Translations under genes and position numbers: made by a program
Origin: Anaerolineales bacterium UBA2181
GTDB lineage: Bacteria > Chloroflexota > Anaerolineae > Promineifilales > UBA4811
Direction of reading: 5' to 3'
Length of the DNA: 64,000 nucleotides
Assembly (NCBI GenBank): GCA_002328075.1
Contig: DCVT01000058.1
Location: 139,815 to 203,814 of the forward strand
Notes under the pieces: model-generated
Told to the model about the DNA's origin: nothing
What the model saw: only the letters and a program-made list of their open reading frames with translations
Database searches by the model: none
Part shown: positions 31,930 through 40,856 of the stretch, piece by piece
How positions within the stretch are numbered: position 1 is the first letter of the stretch
How the letters are laid out: each line of letters opens with the position of its first letter

Positions 31930-34830
31930 TCACGGCGTTGGCGTTGGCGGCCGGGGCGGGATTGGCGTGGCCGTGGGTTCCGGGATTGGCGTGTCGGTGG
32001 GCGGCGGGATTGGCGTGTCGGTGGGCGGCGGCCGCGGCGTGTCGGTGCGGGTCGGGAGCGGCGTGTCGGTGGGCAGCGGCCGCGGCGTGTCGGTGCGGGT
32101 CGGTAGAGGCGTGTTGGTGGGCAGGGGCACAACCGATCCCCCAGTGGCCGTCGGAGTCGGGGTGCTCGTACGAGGCTGCGCCGCCGCCGTTTCGCTCGGT
32201 GATGGCGAGGCCTCGCGGGTCCCAGGCGTCGTGGTGCCATAGGAAATCCGGGTCGGCGTGGAGCGCGGCTCGGGCGTCGCCGGCCGGGTTTTGGTGGGCA
32301 CGGGAGCGCGCGTCGCGGAGCTGGTGGAGGTCGGCGTCAGGCTAGGCAGCGGCCGATCGCTCCAATCGGCCGGCAGCTCGACCAGGAATAGATCGACCTC
32401 TTCCGTGCCTGAGCGCCCCCAATTGCTGGTGAACAAGATCCGCGTGAAATCCTGGTTCACGCTGGCTTGCGGCTCGGCCCAATAGTCGTGCTCCTCGGGG
32501 TGATCCGGGTCTACCCGCGAGTAGGTGTGCGCCAGTCGCACCAATCGGCCGCCAGCCCGCAGTTCGATGGCAAACACCTGGTCGTCCATCCAGGTGACCG
32601 AGACCGGATAGCCGCCACTATAAGTGGAAACCAGCGCCCAGCCCGGCCGGCCGACTGCCAGCCCGGAAAAATGCAGCCCGAGCGGGGTCTTGCTGAAATC
32701 GATGGGCCAAAGCGGGGTGGCTGCCCCGGTCTCCAGATCCAGCATCGAGATGGTGTCGGCGTCGATATCCTGGTAGACGATCACCTCGCGCCCTTGCGCG
32801 TCCAACACGGTGTCGTAATGACCGATGATCCGCAGTAGCCCCCGGCCACGGGTCAGGTCACGATCGTAGACCATCAGACCGCAGGGATGCGCATCGTCGC
32901 CGAGGCGTCGCGGCGCGCACGCGCGGTCAAACGAAGCCAGAAAATAGGTTCCCAACGGGCTCATCGTCACGTGATCGACGTCGTCCTCGATGCCGGGCAA
33001 CCCGCGCACGTCGCGCACCGTCGCCCGGTCAGTTGTCCGGTCGTACACGACAAAAGCGACCGGCAGCCACTCCTCGTCCTCTGCCATCAACCCCCAGTAG
33101 CGAGTGTCGTTCGAGGGCCGGCCCTCCTCGCGCGTCCAGACCGCCGCCAGCGACTGGCCGGGAAAATCGGCGCCAAAGTCGTGGAGCAGGTGGGTCTCCC
33201 CGCTACTCACGTCAAACGTCAGCAGGCGGTTTTCTTCGTTGTAGACGATCAGGTCGGGGTCGTCCGCATCCCACCGTGGTTCCTGGCCGAGGGGAAGCCG
33301 CCCACGCAACTGCAGCGATCGGGCATCATAGAGGTACCATTCGTAGGCAGTGCCGAAGACCAGCAGTGCGCTTTCATCGGCGTTGAACGACTGGACTCGC
33401 GAGTATTCGTTTTTCAGACCGAGCGACTCGTCGTAAGGCGTGAGGTCGGCCTGGCGGTCGGTAACCCGCACCACGCAGGAGCCAAGCGCCGGATCGCGAA
33501 AGGGGACGCGGGGCAGGGGTTCCACTGCCAGCGTCGGCTGGCGCAGCTCGAGGTCGGTGACCCAAAGCGGTTGCGGGTCAGGGCAAAGTGGTGCAGGCAG
33601 CGCATCAGCGGTCTCAGCGCTGGGCAGCAGAACCAGAACCGGCCGTTCGGGATCGACGGCAGGGGTCATGCCCTGCGTTTGTTCTTCCCGGATCCGGTTG
33701 GCCAGAGTCACTGTCAACACCCCGGCGAGCGCCAGGACGGCTAGCCCGGCCGGCACCAGCAACCACCAGCGGTTCAGACGGCGTGCTGGCTTGACCGCCT
33801 CCTTGGCCGCCTGCACCACCGGCCTATCGGCACCGCGAGCCGCCGGTGGCGGAGCAAAAGGTGGAACCGTGGGCCTCGCCGGCCGTGACTGGCGCAGCGC
33901 TGACTCTGCGCGAGGGCCGGCGCCGAACGCGCCGGCTGCTGTCAACCCCGCGGGAGGTGTGTACAGCGTGTGGTCCCCCGGAGGGGCGGCGAGGAATTCG
34001 CTGGCAGCGGCCGCCGCCAGCGCACCGGCGGTCGAGTAACGGGCGTCCGGCAATTTTGCCATCGCCTTGGACAAAACAGCGTCCGCTGACGGGGGCAGCT
34101 GGTGGTTGAGCGCCCGCACCGAGGGGATGGGGGCGGTGACGTGTTGAAAGATCAACCCCACCGGCGTGTCGGCGTCGAATGGAATCCGGCCGGTGAGCAT
34201 CTCAAATAGGACCACCCCCATCTGGTACACGTCGGTGCGGGCGTCCACTGGCTGGCCGTTGGCCTGCTCCGGCGTCAGGTATTGCGGGGTGCCCAGCACG
34301 GTAAACGTCTGGCTAGTCTCGGTCAGGCGGGCGATGCCAAAGTCGGCCAGGTAGGCGTTGCTGTCCTCATCGAACAGGATGTTGCCCGGTTTCAGGTCAC
34401 GGTGGACGACCCCCCGGGCGTGGGCTTTGTCCAGCGCGCTGCAGATTCGCTGGAGGATGGCGTTGATCTCACCCGCAGGCAGCGCTCCATGCGCCAGCCG
34501 CTCCTTGAGCGTTCCGCCACCCATGTACCGCATGACCAGGTAAGGGCATCCCTGGTCTTCGCCATAGTCATAGACCGGGACAATCGCCGGATGCTCCAGT
34601 CTGGCGATCATCTTGGCCTCCCGGTCAAAGCGGACGCGAAACGAGGCGTCCTGCAAAAAGCCGGCCGGCAGTAGTTTGATGGCTACCTGACGGTCAAAGT
34701 TGGGGTCGTAAGCTAGGAAGACTGTGCCCATGCCGCCCCGGCCGAGTTCCCGGTCAATCCGGTATCGGCCGAACTGCTGCAGGGTTCCCTTCTCTCCCGG
34801 TTGCATGGACGATTGGTTCAACGAATCCAT
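31930..34830 (-). CDS. Membrane Ser/Thr protein kinase with extracytoplasmic beta-propeller-like region
   Basis: This 966-aa PknB-type kinase has a complete catalytic domain: GRGGMGTV loop, VAIK lysine, HRDLKPGN near residue 140, ADFGIAR and GTPQYLTPEQ. A Pro/Ala-rich linker leads to one membrane helix (residues ~354-378, WWLLVPAGLAVLALAG). Beyond it are ~420 residues with repeated strand motifs like TolB/WD40-type propeller blades (LLVFGTAYEWYLYDA, LIVYNEENRLLTFD, VIVYQDIDADTISMLD). The C-terminal ~110 residues are a Thr/Pro repeat tail with PTDTP units. ATG 34830 was chosen at the kinase N terminus. The outside domain probably senses a ligand or wall component. It stands alone. Confidence 0.92.
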   Translation of the reverse strand: MDSLNQSSMQPGEKGTLQQFGRYRIDRELGRGGMGTVFLAYDPNFDRQVAIKLLPAGFLQDASFRVRFDREAKMIARLEHPAIVPVYDYGEDQGCPYLVMRYMGGGTLKERLAHGALPAGEINAILQRICSALDKAHARGVVHRDLKPGNILFDEDSNAYLADFGIARLTETSQTFTVLGTPQYLTPEQANGQPVDARTDVYQMGVVLFEMLTGRIPFDADTPVGLIFQHVTAPIPSVRALNHQLPPSADAVLSKAMAKLPDARYSTAGALAAAAASEFLAAPPGDHTLYTPPAGLTAAGAFGAGPRAESALRQSRPARPTVPPFAPPPAARGADRPVVQAAKEAVKPARRLNRWWLLVPAGLAVLALAGVLTVTLANRIREEQTQGMTPAVDPERPVLVLLPSAETADALPAPLCPDPQPLWVTDLELRQPTLAVEPLPRVPFRDPALGSCVVRVTDRQADLTPYDESLGLKNEYSRVQSFNADESALLVFGTAYEWYLYDARSLQLRGRLPLGQEPRWDADDPDLIVYNEENRLLTFDVSSGETHLLHDFGADFPGQSLAAVWTREEGRPSNDTRYWGLMAEDEEWLPVAFVVYDRTTDRATVRDVRGLPGIEDDVDHVTMSPLGTYFLASFDRACAPRRLGDDAHPCGLMVYDRDLTRGRGLLRIIGHYDTVLDAQGREVIVYQDIDADTISMLDLETGAATPLWPIDFSKTPLGLHFSGLAVGRPGWALVSTYSGGYPVSVTWMDDQVFAIELRAGGRLVRLAHTYSRVDPDHPEEHDYWAEPQASVNQDFTRILFTSNWGRSGTEEVDLFLVELPADWSDRPLPSLTPTSTSSATRAPVPTKTRPATPEPRSTPTRISYGTTTPGTREASPSPSETAAAQPRTSTPTPTATGGSVVPLPTNTPLPTRTDTPRPLPTDTPLPTRTDTPRPPPTDTPIPPPTDTPIPEPTATPIPPRPPTPTP
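31970..32130 (-). repeat. Tandem repeats coding a Pro/Thr tail
   Basis: Units of about 24 and 48 bases coding for PTDTPxPTRTDTPRP-type peptides are repeated in the 3' end of the kinase gene. They are nearly identical at DNA level, so length may vary between strains. Confidence 0.7.
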
Positions 34831-35256
34831 GGTTCCCTCACCTCTAGCGGGCGGACCTGATCGGCCACGCCGCAGTGCCCTGCGGCTGCCTCCGTCCTGG
34901 CCGGGCCCCTGCATGAGGGGTTCGACTTGATCACCTGCGGACCGCACCAGGCCAGCCTACCTGCGCGAATTATATCCGACAACATGGGCGAAAACAACTG
35001 GCGTCAACATACTCGGCATCCTCACAAGAGGGCAGGGCAACGGTGGTCGACAATCTGGCAATTGCTTCGGCTGGGCAACCGTTGCGCTTTCGAGTTCTAT
35101 AACGTGCTGGCTCATAAACGCCGGATGCATGCCATCCCATGGGGGATTGACGGACTGACATCATCAGCGGGTGCACTCGTCGTGGTGCGGGCAGAAACCG
35201 CTACGGCAATCGGCTTCTTGAGCACAACCGCCCTTCTCGATCGCCGCTTGCCGCGC
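34831..35256. other. Intergenic region
   Basis: No gene, RNA or convincing regulatory element was seen between the kinase start and the CPBP gene end, apart from the AGGTGAGG ribosome binding site just before the kinase ATG. Confidence 0.4.
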
Positions 35257-36009
35257 TCAGGGTCGCGGCCGGCTGATCGCCGGATGAACCTTCCACAGGT
35301 ACAGGATCAGTGCCAGCAGGAGCAGGTCGCCAGCCAACACCGCCGGCCGGTTGATCACGGTAATCTGCGTGAGCTGGCCCAGCGTTGTCACGCTGACCGG
35401 GGTCAGCGTCTCTGCCGCCAGAAGGTCAAACAGGCCATGGACGACGATCAGCCCCACGATCCCACCGGCGCGCCAGCGTATCAGACCCAGAACGAGGCCC
35501 AGCAGCAAGTGAATCACCATCAATGACCCGGCCCAGCCGACGTGCCAGATGGCGAAACCGAGGGAGGAGCCCAGGACGGCGAGGCCGGGGCCGCGCCAGG
35601 AGTCCAGCGCCTGAAACAACCATCCGCGAAACAGCAGCTCCTCGACCGGCCCCACCAACCCCAGGATAAAGACGAGCTCACCCGCCAGCCGGTCCGCGTC
35701 GAACGGGCGAAGAGCCAGCGGCAACCCGAGAGCGAGTTGAGCCAACACGCGTTCAGCGATGAGCACCGCGCCGCAGGTTAGCCCCATCCCTATTCCGCGC
35801 CGGCTCAGCCCCAGTTCAGCCCAGGACAAGCACCGCCGGCCCATAAGCAGCGAACCGGCCAGGACGTACAGGTAGGCCAGGACCTGCGCCGGATAATAGA
35901 GAGTGGTCCCGCTCACCGCCGGCCAGAGCCAGATCAGCGCGGGAATGGCGGGCAGCAAAAGGATGCCCACCTTCAAGACGGCCGACGCGCCGGGATGGAT
36001 TCTGCGCAT
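35257..36009 (-). CDS. CPBP (CAAX-type) intramembrane metalloprotease
   Basis: This 250-aa protein has about seven or eight hydrophobic helices and the three CPBP/Abi motifs: EELLFRGWLFQAL (EExxxR), FAIWHVGWAG (His) and VVHGLFD (His). These residues bind metal in Rce1-like intramembrane proteases; bacterial members act in bacteriocin self-immunity or protein processing, often uncharacterised. ATG 36009 (MRRIHPG) begins the first helix; the upstream extension looks non-coding. No neighbour reveals its substrate. Confidence 0.88.
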   Translation of the reverse strand: MRRIHPGASAVLKVGILLLPAIPALIWLWPAVSGTTLYYPAQVLAYLYVLAGSLLMGRRCLSWAELGLSRRGIGMGLTCGAVLIAERVLAQLALGLPLALRPFDADRLAGELVFILGLVGPVEELLFRGWLFQALDSWRGPGLAVLGSSLGFAIWHVGWAGSLMVIHLLLGLVLGLIRWRAGGIVGLIVVHGLFDLLAAETLTPVSVTTLGQLTQITVINRPAVLAGDLLLLALILYLWKVHPAISRPRP

Positions 36010-36638
36010 TCCAGTATCCTCCAAGCTGGCATCTTGCCCATCACCAGCCGGTCGGTACCGGTCCCGCCTGGCACAAAGGCAGGAGCGGGTTCGGGCCGGC
36101 TGCCGTCTCACAGATTCTACATCATTTCGACCGGCTGTCCGCTTTTTGGGCGATTGTCAGATCGGCCGGCAAGTCGGTTGCTTTGTGGTGGACTTGAGCC
36201 TTGGGTCACGCCCCAGACGCAAGACGCGGGCATGGTAGGCCGATACCAGAATCGGACCTGTGATGTCTATCAGAAACCTTGATCTCTCGCGCCACCCGCG
36301 GGAGTTTCGCCGGGCCAATTCGGCGGGTAATCGCCTTCACCAACATGGTCCAGTGTACCCCATGGCGATCCACGGCACTGTGGTGAGAAGCTAGAGAAGG
36401 AACCAATGGCCGACCAAGAAGCATATTCCAGGTACGTTTTCCGGGGCCTCTTGGGGTACGTCGCGGCGCCCTGGATGAGGGGCATCAGGCACTGCCTGGT
36501 GACCATTCGTCACGGTGCGTCTGCGCGCCCATAGCCCGATCGTGAAGTTCATTGGCACGAGCACTCGGTAGAGAATTGGCTTCTGCGTCAGGACCAGTGG
36601 CACCTGGTGGTGAGCGGTGCACCGCCGCCCCTGACCGG
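36010..36638. other. Intergenic region
   Basis: More than 600 bases with no supportable gene on either strand. Short ORFs lack any family resemblance. I see no riboswitch or tRNA. Confidence 0.4.
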
Positions 36639-36667
36639 TTGCATCGCGGCCGCGCTAGCGCTATACT
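36639..36667 (+). promoter_or_regulatory. Promoter of the methyltransferase operon
   Basis: TTGCAT at 36639-36644, 17-base spacer, TATACT at 36662-36667. It implies a leader of about 145 bases before the ATG at 36820, GC-rich with a small CCGCCA/TGGCGG stem. No SAM- or SAH-riboswitch consensus was recognised in it. Confidence 0.5.
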
Positions 36668-36819
36668 CTGATTCAGGCGTGCACCCACCTATCCAGACCC
36701 GCGCCCCGCGCGGACCGCCAATCTGACCGTGCCGCTGGCGGCGGGTTGATGACTGTCGGCAGGGTGGGGATGGTGGGGTCAGCCCTAAAGGCCACGTCCA
36801 TAGCGAGTGAAAGTGCAAG

Positions 36820-37674
36820 ATGGATTTGATGGACATCATCCGACGCCAGGCGGTGCCCGAACCGTGGTCTGAAGGGGAGAAAATCCCCTGGAATGAGCTC
36901 GGGTTTAGCCGACGCATGCTGCTGGAGCACCTGTCGCAGGATCACGATTCAGCCAGCCGTCGCCTAGAGACTATCGAAAAACACGTGGATTGGATCCACC
37001 ATTCGGTTCTTTCCGGCCGGCCTTCCAGGATCCTGGACCTTGGCTGCGGCCCGGGGCTTTACACCAGCCAACTCGCCAGGCTGGGGCACGAGTGTGTCGG
37101 CATCGACTTTTCGCCCAGTTCGATATCCTACGCCATGGAATGTGCCCACCGGGACAACCTGCGCTGCTCCTACGTTCAGCACGATCTGCGGGTCGCGGAC
37201 TATGGCCAAGGATATGGACTGGTCATGTTCATCTTTGGAGAGTTCAACGTGTTTCGGCCGGCCGACGCCCGAACCATCCTGGCCAAGGCTCACCAGGCAC
37301 TGGCTGAGAACGGCCAGCTGTTGCTGGAGGTCCACACATTCACGGCCGTTCGTGCATTGGGAGAACGGCCTGCGTCCTGGTATTCCACCGAGAGCGGCCT
37401 GTTTCTGGACCGGCCGCACATCTGCCTCGCGGAGAGCTTTTGGGATGCCGGCCTGAACGCAGCCACTGAACGCTATCTCGTGCTCGATGGTTTGGCCGGA
37501 ATTCTGACGCGATATGCGGCCAGCACGCAAGCCTATACCGACCGAGACTACCAATCGTTGCTGGCGGAACACGACTTTGAGGAGGTAGTGTTCCATCCAT
37601 CTTTGGGCGGTGAGAGCGAAAGGTCGCAGCGTGATTTTCGGGTCGTCGTCTCCCAAAAACGGGCAGCGGACTGA
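36820..37674 (+). CDS. SAM-dependent methyltransferase (class I)
   Basis: This 284-aa protein has the Rossmann SAM-binding signature ILDLGCGPGLYTSQLARLG, the acidic residue at the end of strand 2 (VGIDFSPSSISYA), and a post-I region typical of class I methyltransferases. The N-terminal ~60 residues form an extra helical segment. The acceptor substrate is unknown. It is the first of three genes (two methyltransferases and an SAH-hydrolase-like gene). A CTGACCG/CGGTCAG hairpin lies after its stop at 37683-37702. Confidence 0.88.
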   Translation: MDLMDIIRRQAVPEPWSEGEKIPWNELGFSRRMLLEHLSQDHDSASRRLETIEKHVDWIHHSVLSGRPSRILDLGCGPGLYTSQLARLGHECVGIDFSPSSISYAMECAHRDNLRCSYVQHDLRVADYGQGYGLVMFIFGEFNVFRPADARTILAKAHQALAENGQLLLEVHTFTAVRALGERPASWYSTESGLFLDRPHICLAESFWDAGLNAATERYLVLDGLAGILTRYAASTQAYTDRDYQSLLAEHDFEEVVFHPSLGGESERSQRDFRVVVSQKRAAD

Positions 37675-37760
37675 CCCGGCGGCTGACCGGCCGTGCGGTC
37701 AGTGGTTTGTGGCACACCGCCACGGCTTGTCAGGGTCAGGGAGGTTCTGACGTAATTACC

Positions 37761-38573
37761 ATGTCATACGATCCCAAATCGATCATCCAGTCCTACGAAC
37801 GAAACGCCGAGTTCGAGGATGCTTCGGAAAAGGGCCGTTCGCTGCGGGTGGAACTCCCGCGGGAGTTCATCTGGAGGTACCTGCGGGCGTCAGATAGGGT
37901 GTTGGACGCCGGCGGTGGCACCGGCATCTCGGCCATCATGATGGCGGAGCGATGCTCCCGGGTCACGCTGCTGGACATCACGCCCAGGATGCTGCAGATT
38001 GCCAGGGACAACATCGCTCAGGCCGGCCCATCAGGCAAGATAGATCTGGTACAGGGGGACATCACTGACCTGAGCCGCTTTCGGAACGAGCAGTTCACGT
38101 TTGTCGTGTGCGTGGGGGACGCCATCTCTTACGTGCTTGACAGGCGGTTTCAGGCGTTGGACGAACTGGTCCGGGTCGCAGAGCCCGGCTCGATACTGGT
38201 CCTTGGCTGCGATGCCAAGTTCGGTTTCATGCGGATGAAACTGGCCCAGGGAGCGCTGGACGAGGCGCTGGACATCCTGGAGACCAGCACCTCGACCTGT
38301 GGCATGGGGCCGAGGACGCACCTGTACACGGTGGATGAGATGACCACACTGCTGAAGGAGCGGGGCTGCCCGGTTCTGGAGGTCGCCTCGACCCCTACGT
38401 TTGGCGATACCATGGATCTTGACGGCTATACCGCGGACGCCGACCGGTGGGAAAAGCTCAAGCGATTGGAGCTGGCGCTGTGCACCCGTCCCGAGCTGCT
38501 GGGAATGGGTCTTCATCTGCTGTTCGTGGCACGCAAAGAGGGGCGGAGAGCAAAGGCTGAACGCGACCGCTAA
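37761..38573 (+). CDS. SAM-dependent methyltransferase (class I)
   Basis: This 270-aa protein begins MSYDPKSIIQSYERNAEFED and has the SAM-binding loop VLDAGGGTGISAIMMAERC with the strand-2 Asp in TLLDITPRMLQIA. It is similar in type to UbiE/COQ5-like small-molecule methyltransferases but no exact family was recognised. It is not a close copy of the preceding methyltransferase, so the two probably act on different positions or substrates. ATG 37761 is the domain start, although the GGGAGG ahead of it is 15 bases away. The SAH-hydrolase-like gene follows after 45 bases. Confidence 0.88.
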   Translation: MSYDPKSIIQSYERNAEFEDASEKGRSLRVELPREFIWRYLRASDRVLDAGGGTGISAIMMAERCSRVTLLDITPRMLQIARDNIAQAGPSGKIDLVQGDITDLSRFRNEQFTFVVCVGDAISYVLDRRFQALDELVRVAEPGSILVLGCDAKFGFMRMKLAQGALDEALDILETSTSTCGMGPRTHLYTVDEMTTLLKERGCPVLEVASTPTFGDTMDLDGYTADADRWEKLKRLELALCTRPELLGMGLHLLFVARKEGRRAKAERDR

Positions 38574-38618
38574 CCGGCGGTCCCGCTGTGTGAGGACGCA
38601 CCTGAGGAGGTAGACACG

Positions 38619-39818
38619 ATGGAGGCGTCACGAATTAAGGACTTGAGGCTTGCGGAAAGGATTGATGAAGGAGAGCTTGCCTGGCTACGATACGTCACCC
38701 CTATCACCGAACGTTGCTGCGGGCAGATTGCCCAACGCGATTATCGGGGCAAGCGGTTCGCCTATTGGGGCCACATCACGGCGCAAAACTCGGTTTCCAT
38801 GATGGCGGCCTTGAAACAGGCGGGTGCAGAAATGGTGGCAGGAGCCTGCAACGTCGACAGTACGGATGATGCGGCCGCCGCCTATCTGGTTTCGAAGGGG
38901 ATCACCGTCTATGGTTGGCAAGGGATGAGTCAGCAAGAGCACCGGGAGAACCTGGCGCTTGTTCGCTCTTTTGAGGCCGATTATCTGTGCGATATGGGCG
39001 GCGAACTGAGCGCAGCGTATTTGGACAAGGCTCCGCCGGTGAGGGGTGCCCTGGAAGCCACCACCAGCGGGCTTCACCTGCTCAAGAACCACCGCCTGCC
39101 GTTCCCCGTCTTTGACTGGAACAGCATCCCTTTGAAGGACCTGCACAACCGGTACCATGTCGGGGACAGTGTCTGGCCAGCATTCGGCCATGTAACCAGT
39201 CTGGGTCTGTTTGGGCGGCGCGTCCTGGTTGTCGGCTGTGGGCCGGTTGGTAAAGGGATTGCCGAACGGGCGCGTGCTCTTGGAGCCATTGTGCAGGTGG
39301 CGGATCTGGATCCCATTCGCCTGTTGGAGGCGCAACACCTGGGGTGCGAAACGGTCAGCCTGGCTGAAGGGCTCGCTCGTTGCCAGGTCATTGTGACGGC
39401 AACCGGAGTAGAAGGGGTCATGAGCCAGGAGTACCTGCGCCAGGTTCGGCCGGGCGCCATCCTGTTCAACGCAGGGCACTCTAATCGCGAGATAGACATT
39501 GATTGGCTATTTCAGCAGCCACGCCGGCGCATGAAGGCCCACATTGAGCGATTTGACTTGGGAGATACTTACCTGTTCCTGCTGGCGCAGGGGAGTCTGC
39601 TGAACCTGGCGGCCGGCGCCGGCCCGTATGGTATAGACCTGTTTGACCATTACACCGCGGTGATGCTGATGGGCATCGCCTGGATGTTTGACGGCATTCC
39701 AGAAGACATCGGACCGGGGCTGCAACGATATCCCGCCAGTCTGGAGCGGGAGATTGCCGACCTATCGGTCAGAATTCGCAACGAGAGCCAGGGTGGATCG
39801 TTGGGGTTCGGCCGATAA
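38619..39818 (+). CDS. Divergent S-adenosylhomocysteine-hydrolase-like protein
   Basis: This 399-aa protein follows the SAHH fold: HITAQNSVSM, ACNVDSTDDAAAA, LCDMGGELSAAYL, EATTSGLHLLKN, and an NAD-binding site VVGCGPVGKGIAERA near residue 205 followed by FNAGHSNREIDIDWL. Key differences from canonical SAHH are His176 where the Asp before Asn (D190 in human SAHH) is expected (K-D-L-H-N), and no KPDHYRY-type C terminus. By family, SAHH splits SAH to adenosine and homocysteine using NAD. Here an altered reaction is possible. It is the third gene after two methyltransferases, so it fits SAH or a related product as substrate. GAGGAGG precedes the ATG. Confidence 0.85.
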   Translation: MEASRIKDLRLAERIDEGELAWLRYVTPITERCCGQIAQRDYRGKRFAYWGHITAQNSVSMMAALKQAGAEMVAGACNVDSTDDAAAAYLVSKGITVYGWQGMSQQEHRENLALVRSFEADYLCDMGGELSAAYLDKAPPVRGALEATTSGLHLLKNHRLPFPVFDWNSIPLKDLHNRYHVGDSVWPAFGHVTSLGLFGRRVLVVGCGPVGKGIAERARALGAIVQVADLDPIRLLEAQHLGCETVSLAEGLARCQVIVTATGVEGVMSQEYLRQVRPGAILFNAGHSNREIDIDWLFQQPRRRMKAHIERFDLGDTYLFLLAQGSLLNLAAGAGPYGIDLFDHYTAVMLMGIAWMFDGIPEDIGPGLQRYPASLEREIADLSVRIRNESQGGSLGFGR

Positions 39819-39873
39819 GCGCATGGATGACCTCGCGGGTCGGGGCTTATCGACGGCCGCACTAACCCGCGAG
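39813..39873. other. Possible H-type pseudoknot after the SAHH-like gene
   Basis: Two interleaved complementary pairs are present: CGATAAGC (39813-39820) with GCTTATCG (39845-39852), and CTCGCGGGT (39832-39840) with ACCCGCGAG (39865-39873). The crossing order is that of an H-type pseudoknot. It spans the stop codon of the SAHH-like gene. Chance occurrence is possible. Confidence 0.3.
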
Positions 39874-39943
39874 ATCTATCAGCAATCCGGTCTCTGCATG
39901 TGAAGCCGACCCACCCTATCGGCCGATGACTGCGGCCGCCATC

Positions 39944-40117
39944 TTACAACCCTTTTGTCAAGGTCGCAATCACCAACAGGACCCACGCCACGACCACCAG
40001 CCAATAGCCAAGGCCAGCGGTGATGACCGGAATGGTGGTCAGGCCCGCCAGGATCCCGACGATGCCAAGGATCACCGCGACGATCCAGGTAATCTGCTTT
40101 GGTGCATTGAGTTTCAT
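39944..40117 (-). CDS. Small two-helix membrane protein
   Basis: This 57-aa protein has two hydrophobic helices (QITWIVAVILGIVGILAGLT and AGLGYWLVVVAWVLLVIATL) joined by a short turn. GGAGAGACAG before ATG 40117 is a good ribosome binding site and decides the start. The family was not recognised. It is the first of several small stress- or envelope-type proteins in this stretch. Confidence 0.75.
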   Translation of the reverse strand: MKLNAPKQITWIVAVILGIVGILAGLTTIPVITAGLGYWLVVVAWVLLVIATLTKGL

Positions 40118-40307
40118 CTGTCTCTCCTCGTGATTGATACAATTGAAAAGCGTGTTGTTCAATGGTTCTTTCAGCGTTGCGGCCCATGAGCAGCCGCCCC
40201 GGCCGCCCCACTCCCATCCGGTGCTGTATGCGGGAGGGCGTCTCCCGATCTCGGGTTCGCCTGCCGCCGGGCGGGGCGTCTCCCTTCTCCGCCGTCGCCC
40301 TTCCCGG

Positions 40308-40590
40308 TCAACGCTCCCGTTTCTTCGCCGCCCAGTAGGCGTCTGCTTCCGCCTCCATGGCGGCCAGTCGCGTGTAATAGTCCGGGAATTCGCGCAAGTG
40401 AGCCAACGCGATCTTGCCCGTCAGCGTCAAGTCCATCGCCGGTTACGTTCGTCTCCGGGTCTCTGGTTCCGTGCTCCAACTCTACCATCAGGCCCATGCG
40501 GAACTGCTCCAGGTCAACCCGGTCCCAATCCAGGCCAAACGAATCTCCGGCTTGCCTGGCTTCCGTCCACGCTAAACTGATTCGGTTTCG
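40308..40590 (-). pseudogene. Remnant of a DUF5661-like small protein, frameshifted
   Basis: Reading the minus strand, one frame gives GDSFGLDWDRVDLEQFRMGL then VELEHGTRDPETNVTGD, and a second frame continues LTGKIALAHLREFPDYYTRL then AAMEAEADAYWAAKKRER to a stop. The joined sequence resembles DUF5661-type proteins (from memory, moderate certainty). The frames meet at GATGG (40433-40436 region); dropping one G restores continuity. The 5' end also lacks a start codon after an in-frame stop. It is therefore probably a decayed gene, or a sequencing error. Confidence 0.5.
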
Positions 40591-40614
40591 TCACAGACAC
40601 CACTCGTTTTCTGC

Positions 40615-40761
40615 CTACCATCTGGTCAGGTTCCAGGAACGCGACACCGGACGCCGCCGCCGATATTGGGCGGCGTGCTGTTGCGCATCCGCGCGCAGGA
40701 TCGACCTGGTCACCCAGCCGATGCCGCTTACAACAATGATCCCTACCACCACTTCTGCCAT
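40615..40761 (-). CDS. Small single-helix membrane protein
   Basis: This 48-aa ORF begins MAEVVVGIIVVSGIGWVTRS, a single hydrophobic helix, followed by an Arg-rich tail. GGAGGG lies 4 bases before ATG 40761. The composition fits a small membrane peptide. It lies between two other small envelope protein genes; function unknown. Confidence 0.48.
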   Translation of the reverse strand: MAEVVVGIIVVSGIGWVTRSILRADAQQHAAQYRRRRPVSRSWNLTRW

Positions 40762-40856
40762 TTCGCCCTCCACGCTCCGGGCCCGACTCGGCAAAGGAAC
40801 ATCGCTCGGACGCCGGCCCTGCATCCCTGTCTGCCTGTGCTTTCTTAGAGTCTCCG

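Noticed and set aside
31348..32106. 252-aa plus-strand ORF over the kinase tail repeats
   Set aside because: Its C-terminal Arg/Gly/Trp repeats are the antisense of the PTDTP repeats; not a protein.
36668..36819. SAM or SAH riboswitch ahead of the methyltransferase operon
   Set aside because: No match to the conserved cores I know; only a short GC stem is present.
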